64,000 nt of DNA. Origin: Physella acuta. Its lineage: Eukaryota > Mollusca > Gastropoda > Physidae. The translations under genes were made by a program, and so were the position numbers. The notes below the pieces were generated by a model that was not told the origin of the DNA, searched no databases, and saw only the letters and a program-made list of their open reading frames with translations. Location of the stretch: contig NW_026733044.1 of assembly GCF_028476545.1 (NCBI RefSeq), positions 67,724 to 131,723 of the forward strand, given 5' to 3'. Positions within the stretch are counted from its first letter, which is position 1. Every line of letters starts with the position of its first letter. This document shows positions 1 through 11,640 of this stretch, piece by piece.

Positions 1-159
1 CAAGATGCGGCTCTCCAGCTCTTTGAACAAATACTAATAATCTTAATAAAAAAATAAAATAATTTAAAATAAAAAAAATGTTAGTGGCTCTTTAAAACCA
101 GGGAAATTTTGAAAATTGTAACTTTTGGCTCTTCCGATGCAAAAGGTTGCCGACCCCTG
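1..159. mobile_element. hAT-like non-autonomous element, one end
   Basis: The segment ends with AAAAGGTTGCCGACCCCTG at 141-159. This is the inverted form of CAGGGGTCGGCAACC, which starts the element at 47196, and both carry the 'gcggctc'/'ggctct' stretches just inside. The other end lies outside the window. No coding capacity is visible. Placing it in the hAT superfamily is an inference from the CAGGGG...-type terminus. Confidence 0.6.
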
Positions 160-559
160 GTTTAGGGAGATCACTCGGGGCGGATTTTTGTGAAATCCCA
201 AAATGCCTTTTTCTCCATATTCTGTTCACAATAATTATTCGTCAAATAACCCTTGACCTCTGTATACCACAGGTTTTATGTGAAAAGACAAATGAATATC
301 TATTCCATACATAGCTACACAGTTTTAATACTTTAACAATAAACGAACCAATATAAGTGTTATATTAAATGTGACTGAGTTTTAATTTTTCGTGGTCAAA
401 ACATACCTTTTGAATATCATCAAAATAAAATGTATTATATTTGTGTATTTTAATTTAAATCTTTTCTTTTAAGATCGCAAGTTATTTTCATATTGCATTT
501 TAAAATACAAACCCGTTTGACTCCCATTACTTGAAGTACACGTTATCTTATTTTAAAAC

Positions 560-631
<72 letters not shown>

Positions 632-962
632 TTTTTGGCCGTGCATTTTAATCAATAAAGAATGAAGTGTTCTTCTCTAAACGTTTGAGTATATTCTTAT
701 AAGACAGCACTGGGAATAGCTTTTCCAGTCAATATTGTAAACGAAATTTCTAAAAGTGTTTTTACAAGCTCTTATTACAAGCTAATTAACTACTTCCTTT
801 GTCGTACATTAGTCGTGCTTCTGTCAACATAGATCGAAACTGCTGAGTGAAATTTCAATCATTACTAACTGACCAATTAGTTTCAAACAACTACTGAACG
901 TGCTGTTTAAAGAAGTCCACGACTCCAGATCTCGTACACAAGTAACACGTCTAGAATAAAAG
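160..962. other. Gene-free AT-rich stretch
   Basis: No gene is visible. It holds a (TA)n array at 562-630. At about 765-905 it holds a degraded copy of the dispersed repeat that begins 'acaagctt' and contains a 'tagatcgaaactg' motif; better copies end the fold-back element at 56875-58323. Confidence 0.6.
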
Positions 963-1075
963 GGGGGAGACGGTATCGTCGGGTGGTAGAAATGCTAACC
1001 AAAAAGTCCCAAGTTCGGATCAGGGGCTCGAGTAAGTAGGACGTCCTAAATCAGGCTAGCCGCCTTTGATTTCAC
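963..1075 (+). repeat. tRNA-derived SINE head
   Basis: The sequence resembles a tRNA 5' half: 'ggtatcgtcgggtggtagaa' as an A-box region and 'gttcggatcagg' as a decayed B-box. A related head ('gacgatatggtcgagtggtt', then 'ggttcaaatc') lies at 42603-42700. There is no closed cloverleaf, so it is a SINE relic and not a tRNA gene. Confidence 0.5.
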
Positions 1076-2480
1076 AAAAAAGCTACAACAGAGGATGGCA
1101 ACTCGGGATATAGACATGAATTTTAATCCATTTTTAATAACTTTTTAAAATAGAAACAAAATGTGTATAACAGTGCGGAATATTATTAGTACTTTATAAA
1201 TTCACATGCGTTTTTTGATAAATCAGAAATAGCGAAAACTACTACTTCCGGTCAACGAAAATTAATCAATATTTGACAGAAGGCAGTAAATCAGATTTGT
1301 TTCTTACATGTGAAATTTTATTTATCTATCTGAAATAGTACTCAATTTAGAGGCTTCTGAAATATTGAAGGTAGAAGAAGTTCTATTTCCAGTTATCGGA
1401 AATCGCTCAAAAGTTGAAACGGATCTACTATTTTGATATAATACTTATATATGAAATTTCATCACCCTAGCTGTAACGATACTCAAATTATCGTATTTAC
1501 AGACATACACAGAAACACACACACACATACACACACACACACACACTCAGACATACGGACAAGATTGCAAAACTATGTTTTTCTGACTCAGGGAGGTGTA
1601 AAGCGTCGAGATTTGCAAAAATCTCAATTTTGTTTTTGCACGATTACAAGACTTTCTCTATACTTCGTATTTACGAGAAAGTAAAAACTACTTTTAATAT
1701 CACAAGTTTTTTCACATTTAGTTCTGGAACTGTATCATTATTAGACTCCCATTATTTAAAGTAAGCCTATATGTTAATCTATTTTTAAAATATAATGTAT
1801 ACATATTTTTTATCGGGCAGTTTATTAATCTATCAAGAAGGAAGTATTCTCCCTTATACTTTTTCTAGTATTATTATTGGTGGTAAAAGTAAGGAAAATT
1901 GCCGAAGCAAAATTTACATTTTAAAATGTTATATAAAATATTTGATCGAAAATGCTTTTTAACAACTTGAATCGGTTCTTTAAAAGTAACTAATTATGAT
2001 ATATGCTAAAAGTTCAAATCACGAGGCAAGATTTTGCCAAAAGATGGCTGTAAAAGTTTTCCATGCACATTGCATCAATAACTTTCAGTTTTCTATAAAA
2101 AATCTGAAAAATATTTTTGGTACAGTAAACAGTTCGCCCAGTTCCATCTCCAAAAAAGCCTTGAGATGAAATAATATCATAAAGCTTGTTAATAATGAGG
2201 CAGAAAAAAAATGGTTGAAACACTACAAATATGATATAATACTGGCATCTAAAATTTCATTCAGCCTATCTGCGAAGAAACTCAAATTATCGGGTTAACG
2301 TACGTACGTACGTACGGACAGACAGACAGGCAGACAGACCAGACCAGACCAGGCTATAAGATCACAGTAAGTGACACGCCCTCTAAAGTAATTAAATTCT
2401 AAAGTTATTGCGTTTCACACACTGCTCTAATTTTTTTAATGTTACATTTTCTCCCTAAATGGGTTGCCCCCCCCCCCCCC
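1076..2480. other. Gene-free stretch with a diverged duplication
   Basis: No convincing gene is visible. Blocks at about 1432-1505 and 2228-2300 are diverged copies of each other; both contain 'gatataatact', 'aaatttcat' and 'actcaaattatcg'. Each is followed by a simple repeat: (CA)n at 1515-1548, and a gtac/gaca repeat at 2299-2345. A poly-C run sits at 2468-2484. Confidence 0.5.
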
Positions 2481-2863
2481 CCCCCTAAATTCTAGCTATT
2501 TTAGTTCCAATTCTGGTTTCACAGGTGTCGTCTGGAAATGACTCTTCACTTCGCTGATGGTTGGGGGGAAGGAGAGTGAGGGATTTGGGGGGTGGGGGTG
2601 GGAGTAAAGTGCTGGCTTGGTTGTCGGACCTGTTGTTGATTACAAGCATTACAAGCTTGTCATAAAAGATTTTTTTTAATAAAGTGGTGAACCTAACATT
2701 TTGGTGTTATGTTGTCTATTTGTAGTGAATAGTGTTTAAAGTGTTGAAGATGTTGTGTTACTGCGGCATCGTTGACTGGTGGCAAGTGGTACAGATCTAG
2801 TGTTAGTGAGATCCCAACTGGGAGTTGAAAACACATTTAGTTAATGTTGCCTCTACAATTGGT

Positions 2864-3105
2864 CAGAGACGTAGCGACCCTTCCCGGCGCCCGGGGACAA
2901 ACTTTCAATTTGGCGCCCCCCCCCCCCTCTTGGGAGCAAATTTTCAATTTGCACACCCCCCCCCCCCCCCCCCCCATCAAACTTTCGATTTGCAAAAATG
3001 AAGCTAAAATGACATTTGAATTTGTTTTCACAACCCATTTTGGCGCCCCCTAAGGTCGGCGCCCGGGGACATATGTACCCCCCTGCCCCCATCGCTACGC
3101 CTCTG
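2864..3105. mobile_element. hAT-type MITE with perfect 8-bp target duplication
   Basis: Terminal inverted repeats read CAGAGACGTAGCGA at the left and GCTACGCCTCTG at the right. The element is flanked by perfect CAATTGGT duplications at 2856-2863 and 3106-3113, as expected for hAT transposition. Inside are 'ggcgcccggggacaaactttc' in both orientations and long C/G runs. It is 242 bp and non-coding; the open frames reported across it are C/G-run artefacts. Related copies lie at 7574, 13522 and 25029. Confidence 0.85.
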
Positions 3106-3113
3106 CAATTGGT

Positions 3114-3915
3114 TTAATGACAGACGAAGTGGGGTTAAGAGTTCGTTTGAGCTTAAAATTAATGTTATTTATTTATCTAAAGCTAATCGTATGCCCACTT
3201 TTGATAGCGACGCCATCGCTCTACCCCACCTACCTAGCCTTAGCCTCCACTATCACATTAACCACTTTTATCGATGTTAGAATGATTACGTCGCCAACTG
3301 TTACACTCAGACTAGTATTAAGGTGTCTGTCGTAGTGTAACCTTATTTTGTTTCAGTGTTTCTTTGAGGTACTTTGACCAAAACCCCTGTGGTTAAAGTC
3401 TCTATGGTCAAAGAACCTGTGTAATCAAATCACCTACAAGTAAAGCACTTGTTGTCAAAATTCTGCATATCCTAAGAGGAAGTAGGCATTAATTAACCCC
3501 TCCGAGAAATTAAACCCCGCACGGGTTAAGAAAATATATAGACTATATAATTAGCATATACTATAATCAGTGTCCGCTCCTAAAGTTTTAAGTGCAATAC
3601 CTTTTTCTGTCTTTAAACAAAAACTGCTCTTTTAAACCGTTTGAATGATTGTGAAAAAAAAGGCGCTATTATTATTACAAACTTATGATAAATAAACGAG
3701 TCAAGATCCTCGCGAAAATGAAGAAGGAAGTAAAGAAGCAGGATTTCAAGAAATATGTCAAGTTTGTAGTATGATATCAATTTATGTGATCCGTCCACTT
3801 AACACATGCAGATCTCACAATGTTTGCAAGGCCTAGTCTAATGAAATTTACTCTCTGGTTGTGTTTTATTAGCCTGGTCGATAAAAAAAATGTGCTATAA
3901 ATCCAGTGTTAAACG
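3114..3915. other. Gene-free stretch
   Basis: No gene is recognised. Around 3370-3470 lies a degraded run of the 'accaaaacccctgtggtcaaag' minisatellite type, related to the array interrupted by the LTR element at 36027. Confidence 0.4.
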
Positions 3916-4405
3916 CAGAGGCGTAGCGGGGGGGGGGGGGGGGGCAGCGGACCGCACTGGGTGACACCATTTAGGGGGGTGATACCAAGACAAAAAATGG
4001 CATAATGTATACAGAAAAAAAGATAATTTTTCTTCATTAGTTAGAGTGAATTAAATTAAATAGTCTTTTAAGAGCAAAATGGACAAATCCCGACACGCGT
4101 GGAGAGGGGGGGGGGGGGGTGTGGGGGGTGGGGGGTTGACACCATGACGTAAACCTGCTAATGATAAAAAAAACATGCAACATCCAACTGAATTTATAAT
4201 CGAAAGGGGAGGGGGGAATTATTCAACTCAACGTTGCAATATATAAGCGTAAACAGTTTGGTTGAGAATCGTAATAAGCTACATGTTAATCCATGTATGG
4301 GGTGGCGGGGGGGGGGGGGGGGGCTAGATAAAGTAAATACATCCAATAGAAAAAATATTTTAATACATATGCACATGCGTATACACATACTTACAAGTGT
4401 ATATG

Positions 4406-4473
<68 letters not shown>

Positions 4474-4549
4474 ATATTTTATCTTCCGGGGGGGGGGGTG
4501 TCACCATGAAGGGCCGCACCGTGTGACAACCGACCTCGCTACGCCACTG
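3916..4549. mobile_element. hAT-type MITE, G-rich subfamily, with internal TA/TG microsatellite
   Basis: The termini read CAGAGGCGTAGCG and CGCTACGCCACTG. The flanks gttaaacg (3908-3915) and attacacg (4550-4557) agree at 6 of 8 bases, consistent with an aged 8-bp target duplication. Subterminal 'gcactgggtgacacc' and 'ggtgtcacc...cgcaccgtgtgac' are inverted copies. A (TA)n(TG)n array lies inside at 4409-4473. The elements at 31426 and 55762 belong to the same subfamily. Confidence 0.75.
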
Positions 4550-4557
4550 ATTACACG

Positions 4558-5844
4558 TTTTATCATTTCATGTATCACTTTTACGAAACGTTGTCTGACG
4601 GGAAGCGATTACAGCCCTGTACAACTTGTGCGTTTGTGTCTATCTAAAGAACTGACGTACATTTTCATGGGAGATTAAATGTCCGATTTATGTGTTTTTA
4701 AAAAAAAATAAGCTTAATATTTAAACACTAAAAAAAAATACCCATTGAGATTGTAAAAACTAAAATCGACATGAAAATTGACGAAACATGTTTATTTTAG
4801 TACTCTTGAGATAAACCGCACTATATCCTTGTTGCTAACACTTGACGTCCAGATTCGGTTTTAATTTGTTGTTAATCTGGCACATACATACATCTTTACT
4901 GACCGACCTCTCACTTCCAACAACACACACTCAAAACACAATTCTTATCTTACAAAAACATTCTGTTATCGAACGGGACAGACAGCCGGATCAGTAGGTT
5001 TATACGATTTTCAATTTTCTTGGGGTTATAGGGCTATAGGGTTGGCCTATCACCAGCTGGTCATTCCTTGATAACTATTAGGCGGATTAGTCATAAACAG
5101 ACGTTAAGTAAAAACAGGAACCTCTTATAGGAGGAGGACTTATTTAAAACTGGTTACCAATAAAAACGCCAGAAATAAAGGAAGAAACCAAACTAAGTGA
5201 TGTCGAACTGGGAGACAACCTGAAGAAATCACAACGGGCTGACCTAGACAGGATTGTTTAAGAAAACAAAACAAACAATCATCAAAACAAGTCAGGGGAA
5301 ATAGAGATACTAGAACATAAACTAATCAATACTAAGGCTATTTGAACGAACACAAATTATATTCCAAACGCACGATCACCTGTTTTTGAGATCATTCTAG
5401 CCCAAGAACTAAATGACCCGTAACACATTCGTGCAAATGAATTTATATGTGTGTGTTAGTTTTATGTTGTATAAGTGTCAAGAGTTGTATAAAAAAGCAA
5501 AGACGTTTTTGTTAAAATTAATCAAAATGTGCTAATCACAAAATAATCTCGTTGCACATCACCGTTTTATATATAAAAAAAATGTATCGTTCAGAAAAGA
5601 CAACACGTTGCAGCTAGTGGAAAATTCGTAGACATTTGATAACCTTTGACCTTAATATAACTATGTGTTGGCGACTTCCCGCGTAAGACGTTTAAAGAGA
5701 TTGTACGTCATGTTACAAATGTCTAATCTAATGGTCTGTTGAAAAAAATTGAATGCCCAAACTTTCCTTTCTCTCATCTGCTGAGTATCTAATAATATCT
5801 CGGAATAGCTTGTTCAAAACCTTCACGGTATTCATTGCTAAATT
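4558..5844. other. Gene-free stretch
   Basis: I see no gene, RNA or clear repeat boundary in this AT-rich segment. Confidence 0.4.
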
Positions 5845-6200
5845 GGGGTCGGCGTGGTCGAGTCGGTAAAGCTCATGGTTGCTTAACCGAAAAATCTCGA
5901 ACCCTCGGGCAGATGAGGCTCGTTAGCTGGGGACAGCCATTGTTCTAGGAGAGACAACTCCAAAATCAAACAACTGCTGCCTTGTAGTTTTTTCTTGGTT
6001 GGACAAAGGCAATGGAAGCAAATCCAAAAAGAAAAGCAGTGCTGAAATATGAGTCAATGGCCTTAATGGCGTATAACCAGTTGACAAGTATACTAAAATT
6101 AAGATCGGAGAAGAATGAGAAAATTTGCAATAATCAGTGCAACCAATTTAAAAATAACGAATTCCAATTGTTAATGTCGGGTCAATTAGAAAACAATATG
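5845..6200 (+). repeat. tRNA-derived SINE, copy 1
   Basis: It begins 'ggggtcggcgtggtcgagtc', which matches a tRNA A-box, followed by 'tctcgaaccctcg' as the B-box region. It then continues with a body shared with 35613-35870 ('gaggctcg', 'agctgggg', 'actccaaaa', 'aaaattaaga'). An open frame at 6012-6212 lies in the SINE body and is not a gene. A (TA)n array follows at 6224-6320. Confidence 0.65.
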
Positions 6201-6222
6201 ATGAATACTTAAAATACTTATA

Positions 6223-6223
<1 letters not shown>

Positions 6224-6320
<97 letters not shown>
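6224..6320. repeat. (TA)n microsatellite
   Basis: Nearly pure TA dinucleotide with one interruption, directly after the SINE body. Confidence 0.95.
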
Positions 6321-6321
<1 letters not shown>

Positions 6322-6427
6322 AATATATTTGTATACTAAAGTAGAAGTGCTTGTTCAAAGTTTATTTCCTATAAACAAGTAGGCCTACCATTTTACATTA
6401 GAATAGACCCGTTGAGTGGTGACAACT

Positions 6428-6914
6428 TCCGAAGAGCCTGGTACGTCGGACTCTCAAGTCCCCTACATAATAGCGTGGGGGAGGAGAGGTGCAAGACTGC
6501 CGGGAATCAAAAGGGGTCTGCTCTCGACCCTAACCAGATATCTTGACTTTAAGCTGCGGCCTTCACGTGGCTTCGGAAGAGTGCCACTAGTCGGACCAAG
6601 CTCATGACCCCCCTAATGGGTGCGGAATGGCTAGTGGTAGCCAACAGCAGCTAGAGGCTTTTGATCTGGCTGAGTAGAACTGCTGTATGCGCTAGGTTCA
6701 AAGTATGGCCGAACGCCCCCCACGATCAAGCTGGGTACCAGGCGGTAGGACGAAGTCCCGCGTCTGGTGGGTGGGGAAGGAAAGCCCGGTGAGAGCCGAC
6801 GGAAGTAGCGACCGATGTGTGGGAAAATCTTGTGGTCGGAGTTTGCTACACTGAGGCCTGCCTAGCTAATGGAAGTCAACCTTCTGAGCCGGTTTCCGTA
6901 TAAGGAAGGAAGGA
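6428..6914 (+). mobile_element. GC-rich non-autonomous retroposon with 13-bp target duplication
   Basis: A 487-bp block is flanked by perfect copies of AGTGGTGACAACT (6415-6427 and 6915-6927). It ends in a short purine repeat, 'taaggaaggaaggaa', which looks like the tail of a retroposed RNA. It is clearly richer in G+C than the DNA around it. No reverse transcriptase is present. A short open frame at 6416-6607 crosses the boundary and is not a gene. It could be a SINE or the untranslated region of an unknown LINE; I do not recognise the family. Confidence 0.7.
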
Positions 6915-6927
6915 AGTGGTGACAACT

Positions 6928-7331
6928 AAAAGGTATTTACCACATGGGATGTTATCTTAACAGTCGTTGATGTTGTACTTTGTCTTTTCAATTTACCAGC
7001 ATACAAATAAAATATGAGAAACTTAGGTGTAAGACTGACCCATATTAAATAGCTTCAACAGGATACAGTGCTGAATGAACGTATAACAATACGTATAACA
7101 AATATAATTAGTTGTGTTGTAAACTGTTCCTTACACTGCTGTAATTTTAAAGTATAAAATGTGCGTAAGCAAGATGTTACAAAAGCTAAATTAATATGTG
7201 TAACAATATCAGGGATATTTTTTTAATTAGGATTTAGATAATCCGTTTAACTGACTAATCAAGATTAATTATTTAATTATGATGAGAGATTAACTTATAA
7301 GACAAAAATTCGTTAGGGGGTTCATATTAAA
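6928..7331. other. Gene-free stretch
   Basis: AT-rich DNA with no visible gene or repeat boundary. Confidence 0.4.
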
Positions 7332-8591
7332 CTAGCTGCATCCCGTGCTCCGCCACGGTAAATCTTTTTTTAAATGTACCAACTTGGGAACAGAACAAAA
7401 CTAAACACAACACAAATGAACGCAAAAAAAAAAACACAAACGAAAAAAAAAACACAACACTCATACCATAAAAACAATTTAAATGCAATCATCAAGGCAT
7501 ATTGCTCACAGTCTAGCCCGTAGCGCCAAATCGTGCCCTTTCCGAGCGCCGGCGGACACGTCTGATTCCGTGAATGAGGCGTAGCGACTCTTTCCGGCGC
7601 CCGGGGACAAACTCAAACTTTCAATTTCCACCCCGCCCCCTCAAACTTTCCATTTGCACCCCCCCCCCTGCAAATTTTCAATTTGTATTTCCAGCCCATT
7701 TAGGCGCCCCCTAAGGTCGGCGCCCGGGGACATATGCCCCCCCCCTTGCTACGCCTCTGCTATAAAACCCCTAGCTTGTCCGGAAACCAAAAGATAAAAT
7801 AATAATTAGTAAACAATACGTATAGTGTATAAAATAAATTAAACGCAGTATTTAGAATATCCGTGTTTTACCGACCATATTGCACTTTATAAATTCATGC
7901 ATTTTTTTCAGTACTTTTTAAAATTTACAATAAAGTTTCATGACTAAAACCATTGCGCACCTAATGAACGTGATGACTTAATATAATAATTCGAGAATAG
8001 TTGATTAAAAATTTTAATTAGTAAACAGTACATTCAGTGAATAAAATAAATAAAAAATAGCTTTTTATCAATCAATGCTAATTAAAATATTCCAACAATA
8101 ATGTACTCTTACACGTCTGCATAATTTGCAATCACATTTTGCTAATTATATTATTCCAACAATTATTCCGTCTTGCAGATTTTGCATTCACATTTTTAGC
8201 GCGAGTTCAATTTATTTTTAAATTACCTCCTTTGGCAAAATTACTAAACAGTTTAATTAGATTTTTCTACCCTACTGTTATTATGTTATGAAAATGTATC
8301 CATTTTTTCTAGGAATATAAACGAAAATGATATTTGACATTGATCCTTTTAATATGCTTTAGCAATGTGCGTGTATTTAATATTTTCTTTACGTTATGCA
8401 AAAAAGTAAAAACGGTGGCAATTATAAAATAGCTCTATGCCGTTATATAAACAAACCCTACTCTGTTTCTTATAATAAGACACTGCAGTGCACTGAAAAG
8501 CAAAGTATGGTGCGATGTTTACTTTTATGGTTTCAAAATCTATAGCGATGACAGAAGGACTGACACACGCTCAGCCCGCTTATATTATAGA
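7332..8591 (-). mobile_element. Helitron-like element (family A), minus strand
   Basis: Read on the minus strand it starts TCTATAATATAAGCGGGC (8591 downward). It ends with a hairpin CCGTG-GCGGAG-CACGG, then GATGCAGCTAG followed by T at 7332. A 5' TC, a 3' hairpin and CTAG before T are the structural marks of Helitrons. The inner region near 7400-7470 has the AAACAC/AAACGC low-complexity sequence seen in the other family A copies. No Rep/helicase is encoded. A hAT-type MITE is inserted inside it. Confidence 0.65.
7574..7759. mobile_element. hAT-type MITE nested in a Helitron-like element
   Basis: It runs from 'gaggcgtagcgac' to GCTACGCCTCTG and shares 'ggcgcccggggac' and 'ctaaggtcggcgcccgggg' with the copy at 2864. 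The left terminus has decayed and I could not confirm the target duplication. Confidence 0.65.
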
Positions 8592-8854
8592 TTGCCTTGA
8601 TTTAAATCTTTATGCTTTTTGTTAGCTATACACATAGAAATTTCAAGGCGGTGGTCAGGATGCACCCGTAGACCAAGTCATAAGGGGGCAAGTAGGGCTG
8701 CTGTTCTTAACATGCAGCACCGCCAAAAATTTGCACCCAAAGAACTTTTTTCTAGCGGTGTCTTCCCCTTTCTCTCTGTCCCTCGTGTGAGGACGTGTTT
8801 CATGCAAACATATGAAGACACAGGTCGTTGAGGTTAGGGGAGTTAACATGAGAT
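8592..8854. other. Short unassigned stretch before the transposon cluster
   Basis: Open frames of 64-70 codons exist on both strands (8619-8849), but neither resembles a known protein and codon structure is not convincing. I find no splice-supported exon. Confidence 0.35.
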
Positions 8855-9019
8855 TAATCTCAACTATTTCTCAGTGACAACATCAACACCGTACTTCTTT
8901 CTCATTGTACTCGCAAAATCTGACCGCCGCCCACATCTACACACCTCGTGACTTGCGCTCACAACACACACACTGTCACTAGACCAGTCGCTTCCCTTGT
9001 TACCCTCGTTCAATCCGTA
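8855..9019. repeat. 165-bp direct repeat, left copy
   Basis: This segment (from 'taatctcaactatttctc' to 'cgttcaatccgta') appears identical by eye to 17350-17514. The left copy ends at TA immediately before transposon copy 1. The right copy starts at TA immediately after copy 3 and continues into 'caacaacaaacac', which looks like the unoccupied junction. The pair therefore brackets the whole cluster. Confidence 0.85.
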
Positions 9020-11567
9020 TGTTACGGTCAAAGCCCGAAGTGCGGCCAAACCCCGGATTGGCCGGCCAATGCGCGGATTGGCCGGCTCTCTTGGCCAAAG
9101 CCCGAAGAACTTAGAACTAAGATCGTATTTCGTACATTGGCCGGCCAATGCGCGCACTGGCCGGGACGTACTGGCCAAAGTCCGAAGTACTTAAACTTGA
9201 CAGCGTATTTTGTACATTGGCCGGCCAATGCGCGCATTGGCCGGGATGTCCTGGCCAATGTTGTATCTAGACTAAGTTGTGACCGCGTTTTAATTATTCT
9301 GGGTGCGGTTTCATTGTGAGTAACGTATTTTTTAGCTCTTGTTTGTATAGCATTCTATATGCAAGGAGACATGGATCAAAAGGGCCGTCAGACCATGAGA
9401 CAGACATAGCAAATGGCTGTCAAAAGAAAAAAATGCAAATATCGAACCAACGTTTGACATGAAAACTATGTTTTTAGATCATTTGACTACAGTACTGCAT
9501 AAAAAAAAAACAATAGCTTTATTCTCAGCAAAGACAAATACATTGCTATTATAGAGGACGTTAAACAGGCTAAAGCAAAGCAGACAAAAAAAAACTGTTG
9601 ACTATCGTCGACTAAACAAATATGATGTTATTGAAGTTGACGGTAAAGAAAAACTTATTGTACCACTAACAGAAGACAATGGTGCTATTTTGTACTATGT
9701 GCACTCAGAAGAGTTGTTCGACTTGATCAATGAAACTCACTTGAAAATCGGACATGGAGGTAGCACAAGAATGGAAAAAGAGCTCAAGAGAAAGTACAAA
9801 AATATCACCAAAGAAATCATCACTATGTATCTTCGGTTGTGCAAGCCTTGTCAGACAAAATTGTCTAATCCCAAGAAAGGTCTTGTTTCCAAACCTTTGA
9901 TATTTAAGAATTTAATTCAAGATGCCAAGTAGATCTTATTGATATGCAAAGTAACCCAGACTGCAAATACAAGTTTATACTCAGTTACCAGGATCATTTA
10001 ACCAAGTTCATATTGTTGCGAGCTTTGGAAACCAAAAGAGCAGAAGAAGCTGCTGACCAGCTGCTGGATATCTTCACGACTATTGGTGCCCCAAGTGTGC
10101 TTCAATCAGATAATGGAAGAGAATTTGTGAATCAAGTTATTTCTGAACTAAAGAACATGTGGCCTGAACTTAAACTAGTTCACGGAAAACCAAGGCATAG
10201 CCAAAGCCAAGGTTCAGTCGAACGTGCCAACCAAGATGTTCTAAACATGATGATGACATGGATGCAAACAAATGAATCAGCTCATTGGGCTGAGAGTCTC
10301 AAATTCATTCAATTTATGAAAAATCGTTCTTTTCATCAAGGAATCTAACAATCACCATACGAAGCCTTGTTTTGATGCAAAGCAAAAGTGGGACTTAGCA
10401 CTTCAAATCTACCAAGAGAGGCTCTCAATAAAATAGTTACTGAGGAAGATCTTGAGAACATTGAACAAGAAATGGAGGTTGCCATAAATGCAACTACATC
10501 CTCAGCTAACACATCTACTGCCGTGGCGGAACGTCCAGACCAGTTGCGTGACAATAATGTGGCCAACAGATTCTGTATAGTTTGTGAAAAACATTGTAGT
10601 GCAGCTCAATCTTGTGGATCCTGTGGCAAAGATGTCCATGCTATTTGTGGAGTACCCAATGAAGCAGACGAAGGGTACGGAGGGAACATTACTTGCAGAT
10701 TGTGTCACAACAAACAAGACATCATGGAACACAGGTCAGCAGCTCATACTGGCTTGCAAAATCAAGGTGCTAAGATGCTTAAAACATCAAATACAAAATT
10801 TAAGGAGGTGAAGTGGGTGACAATGTACGCATCCGTGTTCCAGATGTTGACAGAGGTCGCGGTGATCCCCGAAGCGTGATTGCAGTTGTCATGAGCGTCG
10901 AGGGCGGTTTTTACAAATTAGGAACGGAACATGGTGTTCTAAAACAACTGTATGCTAGAAGTGAGTTTTCAATTCTTCACGAAAAACTGCTCTTATTGTC
11001 GTCAGCTGGCACTGAGGAAAAATCACTACGAACCATCGCATCTTTACAATCATTGACTGGGGGCCAAGGCTACACTCGCTGCAATTGCACAACCAAGTGC
11101 ACAACAAATCGCTGCAAGTGTAAAAATAACAAGCTACTATGTAATTCTAAATGCCATAAAAGTTCAACTTGTTGTAACAAATGATAATATTGATTGATTG
11201 AGACTATAGTACAATAAAAAATTTGAATGTTTCTGTCATTTACTTTAATTAATAATCAAGAAAGACTTAATTTCATGATCCTATCGGCATAAAAAAAAAC
11301 AAAAATCTGCTCATGATCTTCTTATTAAGACTTTGGCCGGTCCACCATGGCCAGTCCGCGGACTGGCCGGGACTGGCCGGCCAAAGGCCGAAATCAAGAG
11401 CTATTTCAGACTTTGGCCGGTCCACAATGGCCAGTCTGCGGATTGGCCGGCCAAAGGCCGAAATGAAGCAAAGTTTCGGACTTTGACCGACCTATGGGAG
11501 GCGATATTGGCCAATGCGCGGATTGGCCGGCCAATCCTAGCATTGGCCGACTTCGGGCTTTGACCGT

Positions 11568-11571
<4 letters not shown>
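9020..11571 (+). mobile_element. KRBA2/Ginger-like DNA transposon, copy 1
   Basis: Terminal inverted repeats TGTTACGGTCAAAGCCCGAA / TTCGGGCTTTGACCGTAACA bound a 2552-bp element flanked by TA on both sides. Inside each end are tandem units built on the palindrome GGCCGGCCAATGCGCG (about 9058-9260 and 11335-11560), which are likely transposase-binding subterminal repeats. The centre encodes an integrase with a zinc-finger tail. It is the only one of the three copies here that keeps the integrase core. The Ginger label rests on the KRBA2-like integrase; a TA target is not the usual 4-bp Ginger duplication, so the superfamily is uncertain. Confidence 0.75.
9690..11184 (+). pseudogene. Integrase-type transposase, broken (KRBA2-like)
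   Basis: The frame at 9690-9932 carries the HHCC zinc-binding region (ETHLKIGHGG, then LCKPCQ). The frame at 9944-10348 carries an rve integrase core with the D-D-E residues in SYQDHLTK, LQSDNGREF and GSVERANQD. The frames from 10388 encode CIVCEKHC...CGSCG...CRLCHNK zinc-finger spacing. The product ends with a cysteine-rich CXC-like tail (GYTRCNCTTKCTTNRCKCKN). This domain order matches KRAB-A-domain-2-like integrases. The frames do not form one continuous reading frame, so copy 1 is probably inactive. The zinc-finger part is nearly identical in copies 2 and 3. Confidence 0.75.

Positions 11572-11636
<65 letters not shown>
11572..11636. repeat. (TA)n microsatellite
   Basis: Pure TA directly after the right terminus of transposon copy 1; it cuts off the last readable aminotransferase exon. 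Confidence 0.95.

Positions 11637-11639
<3 letters not shown>

Positions 11640-11640
<1 letters not shown>

Noticed and set aside
8864-9178. Minus-strand 104-codon frame repeated in part at 17359-17583
   Set aside because: It spans the 165-bp direct repeat and transposon end; the shared part has no recognisable domain and the frame is not conserved beyond the duplicated DNA.
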